Origin: Sphingobacteriales bacterium 46-32
Lineage (GTDB): Bacteria > Bacteroidota > Bacteroidia > Chitinophagales > Chitinophagaceae
DNA length: 64,000 nucleotides
Reading direction: 5' to 3'
Assembly: GCA_001898485.1 (NCBI GenBank)
Contig: MKTY01000019.1
Span: 620,001 to 684,000 of the forward strand
Part shown: in pieces, positions 32,621-43,051 of the stretch
How the letters are laid out: the number at the start of each line of letters is the position of its first letter
Position numbering within the stretch: position 1 is the first letter of the stretch
The notes under the pieces: generated by a model
Told to the model about the DNA's origin: nothing
Databases searched by the model: none
Seen by the model: only the letters and a program-made list of their open reading frames with translations
Translations under genes and position numbers: made by a program

Positions 32621-33714
32621 TAAAATTTCAAGACGGCGGCCAGCAGTGCTGTAAAAGTCGATTTAGTGGGATTAATATCCTTATCAGCATAAATTTCAGA
32701 TCCTGCTGTTTCGAAGCGCAATTCGGGTATCAGCGTGAGAGGTCCTACTTTATAATTCAGTGAAACAGTATTGGCCCAGATATTGTCTGTTCCGAACAAA
32801 ACACCTTTTTTATCTCCGATATATTCGGAGCGCCAGGTAAGTCCAATAGCGCTGCTGGGATCATAGTTGAAATACAATGCACTGCCCCACCAGCTGCCGC
32901 TTGGATCAGATGAACCGGATATCGGTTTACGCGATTGTACGGTGCCATTATAGCCAATATTGAATTTATCGGATATAGTACCCAGTAATACCAGATCAAC
33001 CTGATTGAGTGACTTTAATCCAGAGGGGTTAATACCGCCTTTAGAACCTCCAAATCCAACATAGTTAAGATAGAATTTGAGTTTACCTTCTGCAAAACCG
33101 CCACTCACCTGGGCGAGAGCTGTTTTTACAGCATTAGTAGAGGTGCTTTCATCTGTATAGTTGGCTACACCCAGCATGATGCCTACAGGGCCTGCAGTGA
33201 TGTCTGCTTTTAATCCGGTATGGAAGAATGGTCCGTTTGTAAACATATAGCTCATGCTATAGTTACGGTTAAGCGGAGCATCGAGGAGCTCGTACCCTAC
33301 GTGTGTACCAAATTTACCCATAGTGAATTTTACCTTATCGGAAGGCGCATAGGTCACAAATGCCTGCTTTATGTTTGACAGGGATATAAAGCCGTTTTTG
33401 CCGGCGCCCGATTCACCATCGTTGTAACTGAACTCTTCGGCGCGGCGGCCAAAGCCCAGATCAACCGTACCACCTACTTTGCCCGATAGAGCGGTGAAAT
33501 CGGCACGCATACTGGCCATACCCAGTTCAAATGAATTGTTGGTATTGGTGAAACTGGTGTAATTATTTGTGTAGTTTTTGCTGCCGGCAAAGTTGTACCG
33601 GTAATAAGCATCTACATTTCCCGAGATAGTAAGTGATTTGGTAGAATCCTCCTGGGCATTCAGGGACACGAGGAGGAGATTGGCAGTACCTGCCAAGAAT
33701 AATTTTCGTAACAT
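32620..33714 (-). CDS. Outer membrane beta-barrel protein (putative porin), amt-linked
   Basis: This 364-residue protein has a signal peptide (MLRKLFLAGTANLLLVSLNAQ) and a mature part made of short alternating amphipathic strands with aromatic girdles, ending in FTALLAAVLKF (C-terminal Phe), typical of a 14-18 strand barrel of the BBP2/OmpL type. Ammonium transporter genes in Bacteroidota are often paired with such a barrel. Here it lies 126 bp downstream of amt on the same strand. A role in letting ammonium or small nitrogen compounds pass the outer membrane is inferred from this linkage. Confidence 0.85.
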   Translation of the reverse strand: MLRKLFLAGTANLLLVSLNAQEDSTKSLTISGNVDAYYRYNFAGSKNYTNNYTSFTNTNNSFELGMASMRADFTALSGKVGGTVDLGFGRRAEEFSYNDGESGAGKNGFISLSNIKQAFVTYAPSDKVKFTMGKFGTHVGYELLDAPLNRNYSMSYMFTNGPFFHTGLKADITAGPVGIMLGVANYTDESTSTNAVKTALAQVSGGFAEGKLKFYLNYVGFGGSKGGINPSGLKSLNQVDLVLLGTISDKFNIGYNGTVQSRKPISGSSDPSGSWWGSALYFNYDPSSAIGLTWRSEYIGDKKGVLFGTDNIWANTVSLNYKVGPLTLIPELRFETAGSEIYADKDINPTKSTFTALLAAVLKF

Positions 33715-33739
33715 TGTAGTAGCATTTTAGATGTTAAGG

Positions 33740-33799
33740 AAAGGGTACAGCCGGTAATAACTTTTGCGAGAAGTCATTACCAACTCAGCTGTACCTTTT
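33740..33799. other. Extended hairpin between amt and the porin gene
   Basis: GGTACAGC (33744-33751) pairs with GCTGTACC (33788-33795), and inside GGTAAT (33753-33758) pairs with ATTACC (33776-33781). There is no T tract on the minus strand, so it may be an RNA-stabilising or processing element that sets different levels of Amt and porin. Confidence 0.55.
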
Positions 33800-33840
33800 C
33801 TAATTAATGGTATTTAAGCAGTCAGTATGATGCGTGAGGA

Positions 33841-35229
33841 TCAGGCAATCGTTTGTTCTTCGACAGTGCCGTTATTATGCACCAGTAATGTTCCCTGCAC
33901 ATATTTTTCATTGTGCTGAGATGCGTCAAGACCTTCTGCTTCTTCTTCCTGCGTTACACGCATGGGCAGAATGAGGTTAATAACCTTGAAGATGATATAT
34001 GATACTACAAAGCTGTAACCAACAGCCAGCAGCATGCCTTTTACCTGGATGAGAAACTGGCCATCAGCTACGGCAGCATTTACTGTTTTGCTGCCAACAA
34101 GGCCGGTAAGAAGCATGCCGGTGATACCGCCGAGGCCGTGACAGGCAAATACGTCGAGGGGATCATCGAGTTTGGTTTTATGTTTGAGAAACTCGGCAAC
34201 GATATTAGAAACGAGGGCGGCAACAAAACCGATGAAGAGCGCCTGGGGCACACCTACAAAACCGGCGGCAGGAGTAATGGCTACCAGGCCTACTACTGCA
34301 CCAATACAGAAACCAAGTACAGAAGGCTTTTTGCCACGGATCACATCCCAGAACATCCATGACAGGCCGGCGGCAGCAGCAGCTGTATTGGTAGTGGCAA
34401 AGGCATATACGGCCAGTGAGCCTGAACCAACGGCACTGCCGGCATTAAAACCAAACCAGCCAAACCAGAGAAGGCCGGTACCGATGAGTACGTAAGGAAT
34501 GTTGGCAGGGGAGGCGCTGGTTGTAGACTGGCGGGGTTTCAGTACCAGGGCGCCGGCAAGAGCGGCCATACCGGCAGAGATATGAACAACGGTGCCACCG
34601 GCAAAATCGAGTACACCCCATTTGAACATCAGTCCATCAGGATGCCAGGCCATATGGGCCAGCGGCGCATATACCAGTACACCGAACAATACAATGAAAA
34701 GCGTATAACTGCTGAAACGAATACGTTCAGCTACAGCGCCCACTACCAGGCCGGGCGTGATGATTGCAAACATGAGCTGGAAGAAGGCAAACAGAGGCAG
34801 CGGAATAGTGCTGGCCAAACTCCAGGGTTCGCCCTCCATTACACCTTTGAAGAATAAGAATGTTTTGGGATTTCCGATAAACCCGCCTATTGAGTCACCG
34901 AAGCAAAGGCTGAATTGAACTACAACCCATAAAACAGAAATGATACCGGCAGATACGGTGCTTTTGATCATTGTAGACAGCACATTTTTACGGCCTACCA
35001 TGCCTCCGTAGAAGAAGGCCAGGGCTGGAGTCATCAGGAATACAAAGGCGCAGGAAACCAGCATCCAGGCAATATCGCCGCTATTGTAAGTGTATTTCGG
35101 TGTTTTGCCATCGTCTCCTAATACGGTGGAAGGATCAAAAGAAGCCGCAGGGCTGATAAAAACTGCAGCAATTGCCACACCCAGCAATACCAGGAAAGGC
35201 AGTACCTGTTTTACAGTTGTTTTGCTCAT
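33841..35229 (-). CDS. amt: Ammonium transporter Amt
   Basis: This 462-residue inner-membrane channel has an N-terminal hydrophobic segment that may be a cleaved signal, then eleven transmembrane helices. Family motifs: DIAWMLVSCAFVFLMTPALAFFYGGMVGRKN, the ammonium-site region with AHMAWHPDGLMFKWGVLDFAGGTVVHISAGMAALAGALVL (first pore His), and LDVFACHGLGGITGMLLTG (second pore His). The C-terminal tail GLDASQHNEKYVQG is the part that interacts with PII proteins. No glnK/glnB is adjacent. The gene is upstream of the porin gene and downstream of gltBD on the same strand, forming a nitrogen-assimilation group. Confidence 0.96.
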   Translation of the reverse strand: MSKTTVKQVLPFLVLLGVAIAAVFISPAASFDPSTVLGDDGKTPKYTYNSGDIAWMLVSCAFVFLMTPALAFFYGGMVGRKNVLSTMIKSTVSAGIISVLWVVVQFSLCFGDSIGGFIGNPKTFLFFKGVMEGEPWSLASTIPLPLFAFFQLMFAIITPGLVVGAVAERIRFSSYTLFIVLFGVLVYAPLAHMAWHPDGLMFKWGVLDFAGGTVVHISAGMAALAGALVLKPRQSTTSASPANIPYVLIGTGLLWFGWFGFNAGSAVGSGSLAVYAFATTNTAAAAAGLSWMFWDVIRGKKPSVLGFCIGAVVGLVAITPAAGFVGVPQALFIGFVAALVSNIVAEFLKHKTKLDDPLDVFACHGLGGITGMLLTGLVGSKTVNAAVADGQFLIQVKGMLLAVGYSFVVSYIIFKVINLILPMRVTQEEEAEGLDASQHNEKYVQGTLLVHNNGTVEEQTIA

Positions 35230-35433
35230 AAACAGAACGTGGGGTTTTAAATATTAAATAAATAATTAATGCTGCAATCGTCAAACTGAAAGTATATATT
35301 ATTTATTATAACATTTGTTAGTATTAATATTTTTTAAAGAAATTGTTGAAAAAATGTGTTTTATTAATCAATTAACTAAAATTATTAAAATAATATATGT
35401 TTAATTAATTGATGAAGTAAGTCGACAGCATGA
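35230..35433. other. Very AT-rich intergenic region upstream of amt
   Basis: These ~200 bp between gltD and amt are far richer in A/T than the rest of the window. They contain an exact inverted repeat ATCAATTAA (35367-35375) / TTAATTGAT (35405-35413). The region should hold the amt promoter and perhaps nitrogen-control sites, but I see no clear -33/-7 pair and no sigma-54 GG/GC pattern. Confidence 0.5.
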
Positions 35434-35436
35434 AAA

Positions 35437-35457
35437 AAGCCTCCACGAGGGAGGCTT
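35437..35457 (-). terminator. Terminator of the gltBD unit
   Basis: On the minus strand AAGCCTCC, loop, GGAGGCTT is followed by a run of T. It lies 28 bp after the gltD stop and stops transcripts from reaching amt. Confidence 0.8.
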
Positions 35458-35484
35458 AGAGTTATTAAAGAATATTTGTGTTCT

Positions 35485-36999
35485 TTAGGCCATCGCAAAA
35501 GATTGTAATAAACCGGCATCACGGGTTTCGAGTGTACTGCTGCCATTGCTCAGAAACTCATCTACTTTGCGCGCACATTCCCGGCCTTCGCTGATCGCCC
35601 ATACAACCAGTGACTGTCCGCGGCGGGCATCACCGGCTACAAATACTTTGGGAAGATTGGTTTGATAGGCCTTGTCGGTAGCTTTTACATTTCCTCTTTC
35701 ATCTTTCTCTACTTCCAGCTGCTCAACCAGCCCGGTATGTTGGGGATGTACAAAACCCATCGCCAGTAAAGCCAGTTCACAGGGAATGACCTGCTCGGAT
35801 CCGGCTTTTTCGGTAAATCCTGCCGGGCGTCCATCTTCACTGCTCTTCCACTCCAGGTCTACGATGCGGAGGGCTTTGAGATTGCCATTATCATCCTTAA
35901 TGAATTCTTTAGTGGCAATCGCCCATTTGCGTTCGCAGCCTTCTTCATGAGAGGTTGTTGTTTTTAACAACATGGGATAACTGGGCCAGGGCATATGGCT
36001 GGTACGTTCGGTAGGAGGTTGGGGGAGCAGTTCAAACTGGGTGACGGATGCTGCACCATGGCGATTGGAGGTGCCCACACAGTCAGAGCCTGTATCGCCT
36101 CCGCCAATTACCACTACATGCTTGCCTGTGGCAAGCAGCGGCTGAGCCAGGATATTACTTTCCAGGTCGGCATGCAGATGCGGATCCTGACCCGCCACGC
36201 GTTTATTTTGTTGCTTCAGAAATTGCATGGCAAAATGAACACCGTTTGCTTCGCGGCCAGGCACTGGCAGATCGCGCGGTACAGTAGAGCCAATAGCCAG
36301 TACGATGGCATTGTATTCGCGCAACAGATCATTGATGCTCACATTCACCCCTACATTGGCATGGCATTGGAAGGTGACGCCTTCTTCTTCCATTACAGCA
36401 ATGCGGCGGTCTATGATCCACTTTTCGAGTTTGAAGTCGGGAATGCCATAACGCAGCAGGCCGCCGGGCCGTTCATCGCGCTCAAAAACCGTGACCAGAT
36501 GGCCGGCATAGTTGAGTTGTGCTGCTGCAGCCAGTCCGGCAGGGCCGGAGCCTATAACGGCTATCTTTTTTCCGGAGCGCACATTGGGCTTGCGGGGCTT
36601 TACAAATCCTTTGTCGAAAGCAATTTCAATAATATGTTTTTCGATTTCTTCAATAGCTACCGGTGGCTGATTGATACCCAGCACACAGGCAGATTCGCAG
36701 GGGGCCGGACAAATGCGCCCGGTAAACTCGGGAAAATTATTGGTCGAGACGAGTACATCATACGCTTCCTGCCAGTCTTTCCGATATACGGCATCGTTAA
36801 ACTCTGGTATTACATTGCCCAGGGGGCAGCCGCTATGGCAAAAAGGTACACCGCAATTCATGCACCGGGCCGATTGCTGATTGAGTTTATCTTCTGCAAA
36901 TGATTCCACAAATTCACGATAGTGACTCAGGCGCTCGCTTACCGGTTTTTTGCCCGGTAACTCTCTGCTAAATTCTTTGAAACCTGTTGGTTTGCCCAT
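35485..36999 (-). CDS. gltD: Glutamate synthase (NADPH) small subunit
   Basis: This 504-residue flavoprotein passes electrons from NAD(P)H to the large subunit. The N-terminal iron-sulfur region CMNCGVPFCHSGCPLGNVIPEF (~41-63) is complete. The FAD site is VIGSGPAGLAAAAQLNYAGHLVTVFE (~148-173) and the NADPH site is VVVIGGGDTGSDCVG. Length and domain order are standard for GltD. It starts 48 bp after gltB. Together the two make two glutamates from glutamine and 2-oxoglutarate and feed amino-nitrogen to the Ilv/Leu pathway encoded upstream. Confidence 0.96.
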   Translation of the reverse strand: MGKPTGFKEFSRELPGKKPVSERLSHYREFVESFAEDKLNQQSARCMNCGVPFCHSGCPLGNVIPEFNDAVYRKDWQEAYDVLVSTNNFPEFTGRICPAPCESACVLGINQPPVAIEEIEKHIIEIAFDKGFVKPRKPNVRSGKKIAVIGSGPAGLAAAAQLNYAGHLVTVFERDERPGGLLRYGIPDFKLEKWIIDRRIAVMEEEGVTFQCHANVGVNVSINDLLREYNAIVLAIGSTVPRDLPVPGREANGVHFAMQFLKQQNKRVAGQDPHLHADLESNILAQPLLATGKHVVVIGGGDTGSDCVGTSNRHGAASVTQFELLPQPPTERTSHMPWPSYPMLLKTTTSHEEGCERKWAIATKEFIKDDNGNLKALRIVDLEWKSSEDGRPAGFTEKAGSEQVIPCELALLAMGFVHPQHTGLVEQLEVEKDERGNVKATDKAYQTNLPKVFVAGDARRGQSLVVWAISEGRECARKVDEFLSNGSSTLETRDAGLLQSFAMA

Positions 37000-37047
37000 A
37001 ATCTGATACTTGATTCAAATGTTGAGTTGATTAGTTCCTGTGTGGTG

Positions 37048-40000
37048 TCAGAGCACCTTGGCGCTGATCTTGCGCTCCTGCAATACTTTTTTGTAATCGC
37101 GTGGAAACACTTTTACAAAATGCTGCAACTGGTTGTCAAGATCTTCCAGTATAAACCGCCCTACGGTACTGCCGGTATACTCAACGTGTCGCTGAATCAT
37201 GGTAAACAGTTCGTTTTTATCATCCAGTTCACACGCATCGAGATCTACCATTTCCGTATTACAGTTGTTTTTGAATTTTCCGTTTACATCATATACATAG
37301 GCAATACCACCGCTCATACCGGCAGCGAAGTTTCGGCCGGTATCACCGAGTATCACTACCATGCCACCCGTCATGTATTCGCAGCCATGATCGCCTACGC
37401 CTTCCACCACTACATGTGCACCTGAATTGCGTACGCCAAAACGTTCGCCGGCTTTGCCCCGGATGAAGGCTTCGCCGCTGGTAGCACCATAGAAAGCCAC
37501 ATTACCAATAATGCTGTTTTCTTCCGGCACAAAAGAGGCGCGTTTGGAAGGATAGATAATCAGCCTTGCACCACTCAGTCCTTTTCCGAAGTAATCATTG
37601 GCATCGCCTTCAAGTTCCAGTGTTACACCTTTTGTATTAAAGGCGCCAAAACTTTGACCAGCTGTGCCGGTAAATTTGAAATGGATTGTATCGTCGGGCA
37701 ATCCGGCTCCCTTATAGATCTTCGTTATTTCGTTTGATAATACAGTGCCTGCAGTGCGGTCTGTATTGATGATGGGAAAGCTTGCTTTTATTTTTTCCTT
37801 ATGCTCCAGTGCAGGTTTGGCCGCTTCCAGGAGTTTCCAGTCAAGAATATCAGTCATGCCATGATCCTGCTCTTCGGCGCAGTAAAGCCCGGTGTAGAGC
37901 GATGCAGGTTCTTTATACAAAATAGGAGACAGATCGAGTTTGCTGTATTTCCAGTGACTGATATCATCACGTACTTCAAGATTTTCTACCTGCCCAATCA
38001 TTTCATTGACGGTACGATAGCCCAGTTCTGCCATTACTTCGCGCAGTTCCTGTACCATAAAACGGAAGAAGTTTACAACATGATCAGCAGCGCCTGTAAA
38101 CCGTTTACGCAGGTCAGGGTCCTGTGTAGCCACGCCAACAGGGCAGGTATTGAGATGGCATTTGCGCATCAGGATACAACCCTCTACTACGAGTGCTGCA
38201 GTTGCGATACCCCATTCTTCTGCTCCGAGTAATGCGGCGATGGCAATATCGCGGCCGGTTTTCATTTGTCCATCGGCCTGCACTACCACACGGCTGCGCA
38301 GTTTATTTTTTACAAGTGTCTGGTGGGTTTCAGCCAAACCGAGTTCCCAGGGCAATCCTGCATGACGGATAGAGGAAATGGGAGAAGCGCCTGTACCACC
38401 ATCATAACCGGCAATCAGTACTACATCGGCTTTGGCTTTAGTAACACCGGCTGCAATTGTACCTACTCCGGCTTTACTTACCAGCTTCACACTGATACGG
38501 GCTTTGCGATTGGCATTTTTCAGGTCGAAGATTAACTGGGCAAGGTCTTCGATAGAATAAATGTCATGGTGCGGAGGGGGAGAGATTAATCCCACGCCGG
38601 GCGTAGAGTGTCTTGTTTTGCCGATCCAGTCATCTACCTTATGACCCGGCAACTGACCACCTTCACCGGGTTTGGCTCCCTGTGCCATTTTGATTTGCAG
38701 TTCATCGGCCTCTGTCAGATAAAGGCTGGTTACACCAAAGCGGGCACTGGCAACCTGTTTGATGGAGCTGCGCATACTATCGCCATTCGGCATGGGGTCG
38801 TAGCGGCGCTCATCTTCTCCACCTTCGCCGGTATTACTTTTGGCGCCAAGACGGTTCATGGCTATTGCCAGCGTGGTATGTGCTTCCCAGGAGATAGAGC
38901 CAAAGCTCATGGCTCCTGTGGCAAAACGCCTGTAAATATTTTCTGCGGGTTCCACTTCATCAATGCTGATAGAAGGGCGAAGCTTGCGGAAACGAAACAG
39001 GCTGCGGAGTGTGCAGGCTTTTTCGCCCTGCTCATTTACCAGGCGACTGTATTTTTTAAATGTGCTATAGTCGTTGGTGCGAGTGGCATGCTGCAGCAGG
39101 TGAATAGTCTGTGGATTGAACAGGTGAAATTCTCCTTTACGTTTCCACTGATATACACCACCAACGGGCAGTCTGTCAACCGGCACATCTTTTTTACTGA
39201 AAGCAAAATAATGTTTAGCCAGGGCTTCTTTGGCAATTTCATCGAGACCCATTCCTTCTATGCGGGAGGTAGCACCAGTGAAATATTTGTCAACTACTTC
39301 ATGATTGATGCCGAGGATTTCAAAGATTTGTGCACCCTGGTAAGATTGCAGGGTCGAGATACCCATTTTGGAGAATACTTTCAGCAGACCTTCATTAACA
39401 GCCTTTATATAATTTTTCTTGAGTTCATCTTCTGTAAGCGGCGTTTGCAGTTTGCCGGTTTCTTTCATATCGCGAATGCTCGACAGCGCCAGGTAAGGGT
39501 TGATGGCAGTAGCACCAAAGGCAATAAGGCAGGCGAAATGATGTACTTCCCATGCATCACCTGCTTCAACGATCACACCCACCTGACCGCGCATACCTTT
39601 ACGGATAAGATGGTGATGAATAGCGGACACGGCCAGCAGACTGGGAATAGGTGCGTGATCGGAATCAATGGCACGGTCTTGCAGGATCAGTACTTTAAAT
39701 CCATCTTCTACAGCATCTACGGCATAGCGGCAAATACGATCGAGCGCTGATTTCAATGCACCGGGTTTGCCATTGGCACGGAAATAACATTGCAGCGTTT
39801 TTGCCTGGAATAATCCTGTATCGATACTGCGAATCTTTTCCAGCTCGTAATTGGTAAGCACTGGTTGTTTCAATGCCACACTATGACAGGTAAGCGGATC
39901 TTCTACCAGCAGGTTGCCGTTGTTGCCTGCAAAACTGGCCAGTGACATAACCAGTCTTTCACGAATGGGATCGATAGGCGGATTGGTTACCTGTGCAAAG

Positions 40001-41562
40001 AGTTGTTTGAAATAATAGCTTAGGTGCTGCGGCTGATCGCTCAATATCGCAAGCGGTGTATCGCAACCCATGGAGCCGATTGGTTCTTTGCCGTCTACAG
40101 CCATGGGAGCTATGATCTGATCGAGGTCTTCGGTAGAGTAGCCAAAGGCTTTCTGATATTTGAATACCTGGTCATGACCAAGGTGAGTGAATGTGATACG
40201 TGGTTCGGGTAATTCTTCGAGACGGATCTTGTATTTATTGAGCCATTCTGCATAGGGCTTTTGAGAGCAGATACGTTGTTTCAGTTCTTCATCGCTGATG
40301 ATGCGTCCCTGTTCCATATCCACAACAAACATTTTGCCTGGTTGCAGGCGTCCTTTCTCCACGATGAGTGACTGGTCTACCGGCAGGGCACCTGTTTCGG
40401 AAGCCATGATCACACGGTCGTCTTTTGTTACGCAATAGCGTGAAGGGCGAAGACCGTTGCGGTCAAGGGTAGCGCCAATGATTTTGCCATCGGTAAATGA
40501 TATGGAGGCAGGGCCATCCCAGGGTTCCATAAAGGCGGAGTGAAATTCATAGAACGCTTTTTTTACGGGGTCCATCTGCTCATTGCCATCCCATGCTTCG
40601 GGAATCAGCATCATCATTACGTGTGGCAGACTGCGGCCTGTCATAGCCAGCAGCTCAATCATATTGTCGAGGCAGGCGCTGTCTGACTGTCCGTTGCTGA
40701 CAACAGGCAGCAGCATTTCCATCTCTTCTTTGCTGAAATAAGGGGAAGTGAAATTCTTTTCGCTTGTCTTGAGCCAGTTGAGGTTTCCCTGCAGGGTATT
40801 GATCTCACCATTGTGCGCAATGAAGCGAAATGGCTGTGCCAGTTTCCAGGAGGGAAAGGTATTGGTGGCAAAACGGGAGTGTACGAGGCCGAAGGCGCTT
40901 ACCATCCGTTTATTGCTGAGATCGGGGAAGTAACGGCGTACTTGTTTGCTGGTAAGCTGCCCTTTATATACGATTGTTTTATACGACAACGATGCCAGGT
41001 AAAATCCTATTTCGTCCTGGCGTACTGTATTGCGAATGGTGTTGCTGGCATAGTTGCGCAGCACAAACAGTTTGCGTTCAAAATCATCGGGATTGGAAAT
41101 ATGGTCGGGGCAGGCAATGAATACCTGTTCCATTTCGGGCTCTACGCTCAGGGCAGTAGGACCGATGTCGTGTGTGTTAACGGGAACTTTGCGATAGGCC
41201 AGGATTTCGAGGCCCATTTTTTCGGCAGCGCGGTTAAATATGTCGCGGCATTCTTCGCGCAGGCGTATCTCTTTCGGGAAAAAGATCATGCCTACTCCGT
41301 ACTTGCCATAGGCGGGCAGATGTACGCCCAGCTTAATACACTCGTCAAAGAAAAATTCGTGTGGAATCTGGATCATGATACCGGCACCGTCGCCCGTATT
41401 TTCTTCACAACCGCAGGCCCCGCGGTGTTCCATATTTTCCAGTACGGTCAGCGCGTCTGAAATATTCTGATGCGATTTGCCTCCTTTGATGTTGGCTACA
41501 AATCCGATACCGCAGGCATCATGTTCGAATGAGGGATGGTACAAACCAGTATTGCTTGCCAT
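37048..41562 (-). CDS. gltB: Glutamate synthase large subunit
   Basis: This 1504-residue enzyme has an N-terminal Ntn-type glutaminase domain whose nucleophile is Cys17 in [16 protein letters not shown], exposed after removal of a 16-residue propeptide. A central domain follows, then the FMN-binding synthase domain with [34 protein letters not shown], the 3Fe-4S ligands [15 protein letters not shown], and the C-terminal beta-helix (GAxxGxG-like repeats near [17 protein letters not shown]). I chose the ATG at 41562 because family members start ~15 residues before the Cys. A start at 41628 adds 22 residues. The long readable frames on the opposite strand are antisense shadows. Confidence 0.96.
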   Translation of the reverse strand: MASNTGLYHPSFEHDACGIGFVANIKGGKSHQNISDALTVLENMEHRGACGCEENTGDGAGIMIQIPHEFFFDECIKLGVHLPAYGKYGVGMIFFPKEIRLREECRDIFNRAAEKMGLEILAYRKVPVNTHDIGPTALSVEPEMEQVFIACPDHISNPDDFERKLFVLRNYASNTIRNTVRQDEIGFYLASLSYKTIVYKGQLTSKQVRRYFPDLSNKRMVSAFGLVHSRFATNTFPSWKLAQPFRFIAHNGEINTLQGNLNWLKTSEKNFTSPYFSKEEMEMLLPVVSNGQSDSACLDNMIELLAMTGRSLPHVMMMLIPEAWDGNEQMDPVKKAFYEFHSAFMEPWDGPASISFTDGKIIGATLDRNGLRPSRYCVTKDDRVIMASETGALPVDQSLIVEKGRLQPGKMFVVDMEQGRIISDEELKQRICSQKPYAEWLNKYKIRLEELPEPRITFTHLGHDQVFKYQKAFGYSTEDLDQIIAPMAVDGKEPIGSMGCDTPLAILSDQPQHLSYYFKQLFAQVTNPPIDPIRERLVMSLASFAGNNGNLLVEDPLTCHSVALKQPVLTNYELEKIRSIDTGLFQAKTLQCYFRANGKPGALKSALDRICRYAVDAVEDGFKVLILQDRAIDSDHAPIPSLLAVSAIHHHLIRKGMRGQVGVIVEAGDAWEVHHFACLIAFGATAINPYLALSSIRDMKETGKLQTPLTEDELKKNYIKAVNEGLLKVFSKMGISTLQSYQGAQIFEILGINHEVVDKYFTGATSRIEGMGLDEIAKEALAKHYFAFSKKDVPVDRLPVGGVYQWKRKGEFHLFNPQTIHLLQHATRTNDYSTFKKYSRLVNEQGEKACTLRSLFRFRKLRPSISIDEVEPAENIYRRFATGAMSFGSISWEAHTTLAIAMNRLGAKSNTGEGGEDERRYDPMPNGDSMRSSIKQVASARFGVTSLYLTEADELQIKMAQGAKPGEGGQLPGHKVDDWIGKTRHSTPGVGLISPPPHHDIYSIEDLAQLIFDLKNANRKARISVKLVSKAGVGTIAAGVTKAKADVVLIAGYDGGTGASPISSIRHAGLPWELGLAETHQTLVKNKLRSRVVVQADGQMKTGRDIAIAALLGAEEWGIATAALVVEGCILMRKCHLNTCPVGVATQDPDLRKRFTGAADHVVNFFRFMVQELREVMAELGYRTVNEMIGQVENLEVRDDISHWKYSKLDLSPILYKEPASLYTGLYCAEEQDHGMTDILDWKLLEAAKPALEHKEKIKASFPIINTDRTAGTVLSNEITKIYKGAGLPDDTIHFKFTGTAGQSFGAFNTKGVTLELEGDANDYFGKGLSGARLIIYPSKRASFVPEENSIIGNVAFYGATSGEAFIRGKAGERFGVRNSGAHVVVEGVGDHGCEYMTGGMVVILGDTGRNFAAGMSGGIAYVYDVNGKFKNNCNTEMVDLDACELDDKNELFTMIQRHVEYTGSTVGRFILEDLDNQLQHFVKVFPRDYKKVLQERKISAKVL

Positions 41563-41598
41563 GGGCAATGATGTTGTTTTAGATAAATTATAATAAAA

Positions 41599-41614
41599 TT
41601 CAGCCTTGGCTGAA
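41599..41614 (-). terminator. Weak hairpin after the ilv operon / before gltB
   Basis: TTCAGCC-AA-GGCTGAA (minus strand) followed by TTTTATT. It lies 109 bp beyond the ilvA stop and 37 bp before the gltB start. It may end ilv transcripts or act as an operator for gltB. Confidence 0.45.
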
Positions 41615-41722
41615 CATATAGCAAGCAAACGACCTAAATTACTAAATTTTCTTCAGAGGAATGGACGTTTTACACAGGTTTTTTCCACAGAAAACGATAT
41701 TCATACAATCGTTAGTGCCGTA

Positions 41723-43027
41723 TTATACAAGATAACCGAACAGGGTGTCGTTTTTATTGAGTTCTGTGTACTGTATCTGGTGTAGCTGCAGTTTATGAAT
41801 GAGTTCTTCATAGTCTTGTTTTGACTGAAGTTCTATACCTACCAATGCGGGACCATTTTCCTTATTGGTTTTCTGCATGTATTCGAAGCGGGTAATATCG
41901 TCGTTGGGGCCCAGTACGTGGTTCACAAATTCTTTGAGTGCACCCGGGCGTTGGGCGAAGCTGATGAGGAAGTAGTGTTTGAGGCCTTCATACTGCAGGC
42001 TGCGTTCCTTGATTTCCTGCATACGATCTATATCATTGTTGCTGCCGCTCACGATACAGACTACATTTTTTCCTTTGATTTGTGTGGCATAGTCGTCGAG
42101 CGCGGCTATTGACATGGCGCCGGCTGGTTCTACCACAATGGCGTCTTCGTTATACAGACGCAGTATGGTGGTGCAGATTTTTCCTTCGGGTACCAGGCGC
42201 ATATCGTCGAGCACTTCGCGGCAGATGCTGAAGGTAATATCGCCGATGCGTTTTACGGCTGCACCATCTACGAAGCGGTCGATAGAAGGAAGAGTAACGG
42301 GGTGGCCTTCCCGCAGGGCTGCCTGCATGGAAGGAGCACCTTCGGGTTCAAGACCAATGATCTTTGTATGGGGAGAATACTGGCGAAAGTAGCTGCCAAC
42401 GCCGGAGCAAAGGCCTCCACCGCCGATAGGAATAAAAATAAAATCTACCTGTGGCTGATCTTCGAGTATTTCGATGCCAACGGTAGCCTGACCCTCAATG
42501 ATACGATAATCATCGAAGGGTGGAATAAAGGTCATGCCATTAGCCGCAGTGAATTCGCGTGCGGCCTGTGCACAGTCATCAAATGTATCGCCTGTCAGGC
42601 GCACTTCAATAAAGTCTTCACCAAACATGCGTGTCTGATGAATTTTCTGATTGGGTGTAATGACGGGCATGAACACAACGCCTTTAACACCCAGTTTGCG
42701 GCAGCTGAAAGCAAAGCCCTGTGCATGATTACCCGCACTGGCGCATACAACACCTTTTTGCAACTGATCGTGGGGTAATGCGCTCATCATGTTAAAAGCG
42801 CCGCGCAATTTGTAAGAGCGTACAGCCTGCAGGTCTTCTCTTTTCAAATACACATTGCACTGGTATTTGCGGGAAAGATTAGCATTCCACTGCAGGGGAG
42901 TGCGGATAACAACAGGTTGCAGACGTGCCGCGGCTTCTGCATAATGAAGCCGTCCGCTCCAGCTTCTTCCGGTAGTGGAAGAAGCGGAGGCGGGGGCCAA
43001 TACGTCACTTACTGCAACAGGTTCCAT
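41723..43027 (-). CDS. ilvA: Threonine ammonia-lyase (threonine deaminase)
   Basis: This 434-residue PLP enzyme makes 2-oxobutanoate from threonine, the committed step to isoleucine. The Schiff-base Lys73 lies in AVRSYKLRGAFNMM. The phosphate-binding glycine loop is IPIGGGGLCSGVGSY. A single ACT-like regulatory domain occupies ~345-434 (YFLISFAQRPGALKEFVNHVLGP). That is the short IlvA form with one regulatory repeat, not the double-ACT-like E. coli form. The first ~25 residues are a Ser/Ala-rich extension. It is the last gene of ilvEDBNCA, 24 bp after ilvC. Confidence 0.95.
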   Translation of the reverse strand: MEPVAVSDVLAPASASSTTGRSWSGRLHYAEAAARLQPVVIRTPLQWNANLSRKYQCNVYLKREDLQAVRSYKLRGAFNMMSALPHDQLQKGVVCASAGNHAQGFAFSCRKLGVKGVVFMPVITPNQKIHQTRMFGEDFIEVRLTGDTFDDCAQAAREFTAANGMTFIPPFDDYRIIEGQATVGIEILEDQPQVDFIFIPIGGGGLCSGVGSYFRQYSPHTKIIGLEPEGAPSMQAALREGHPVTLPSIDRFVDGAAVKRIGDITFSICREVLDDMRLVPEGKICTTILRLYNEDAIVVEPAGAMSIAALDDYATQIKGKNVVCIVSGSNNDIDRMQEIKERSLQYEGLKHYFLISFAQRPGALKEFVNHVLGPNDDITRFEYMQKTNKENGPALVGIELQSKQDYEELIHKLQLHQIQYTELNKNDTLFGYLV

Positions 43028-43051
43028 GATATACTACGTATTAAAGAATAA

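Noticed and set aside
38608-39750. 380-codon open frame on the plus strand inside gltB
   Set aside because: It is antisense to a fully conserved gltB region, has no recognisable domain, and its length follows from the codon pattern of the real gene.
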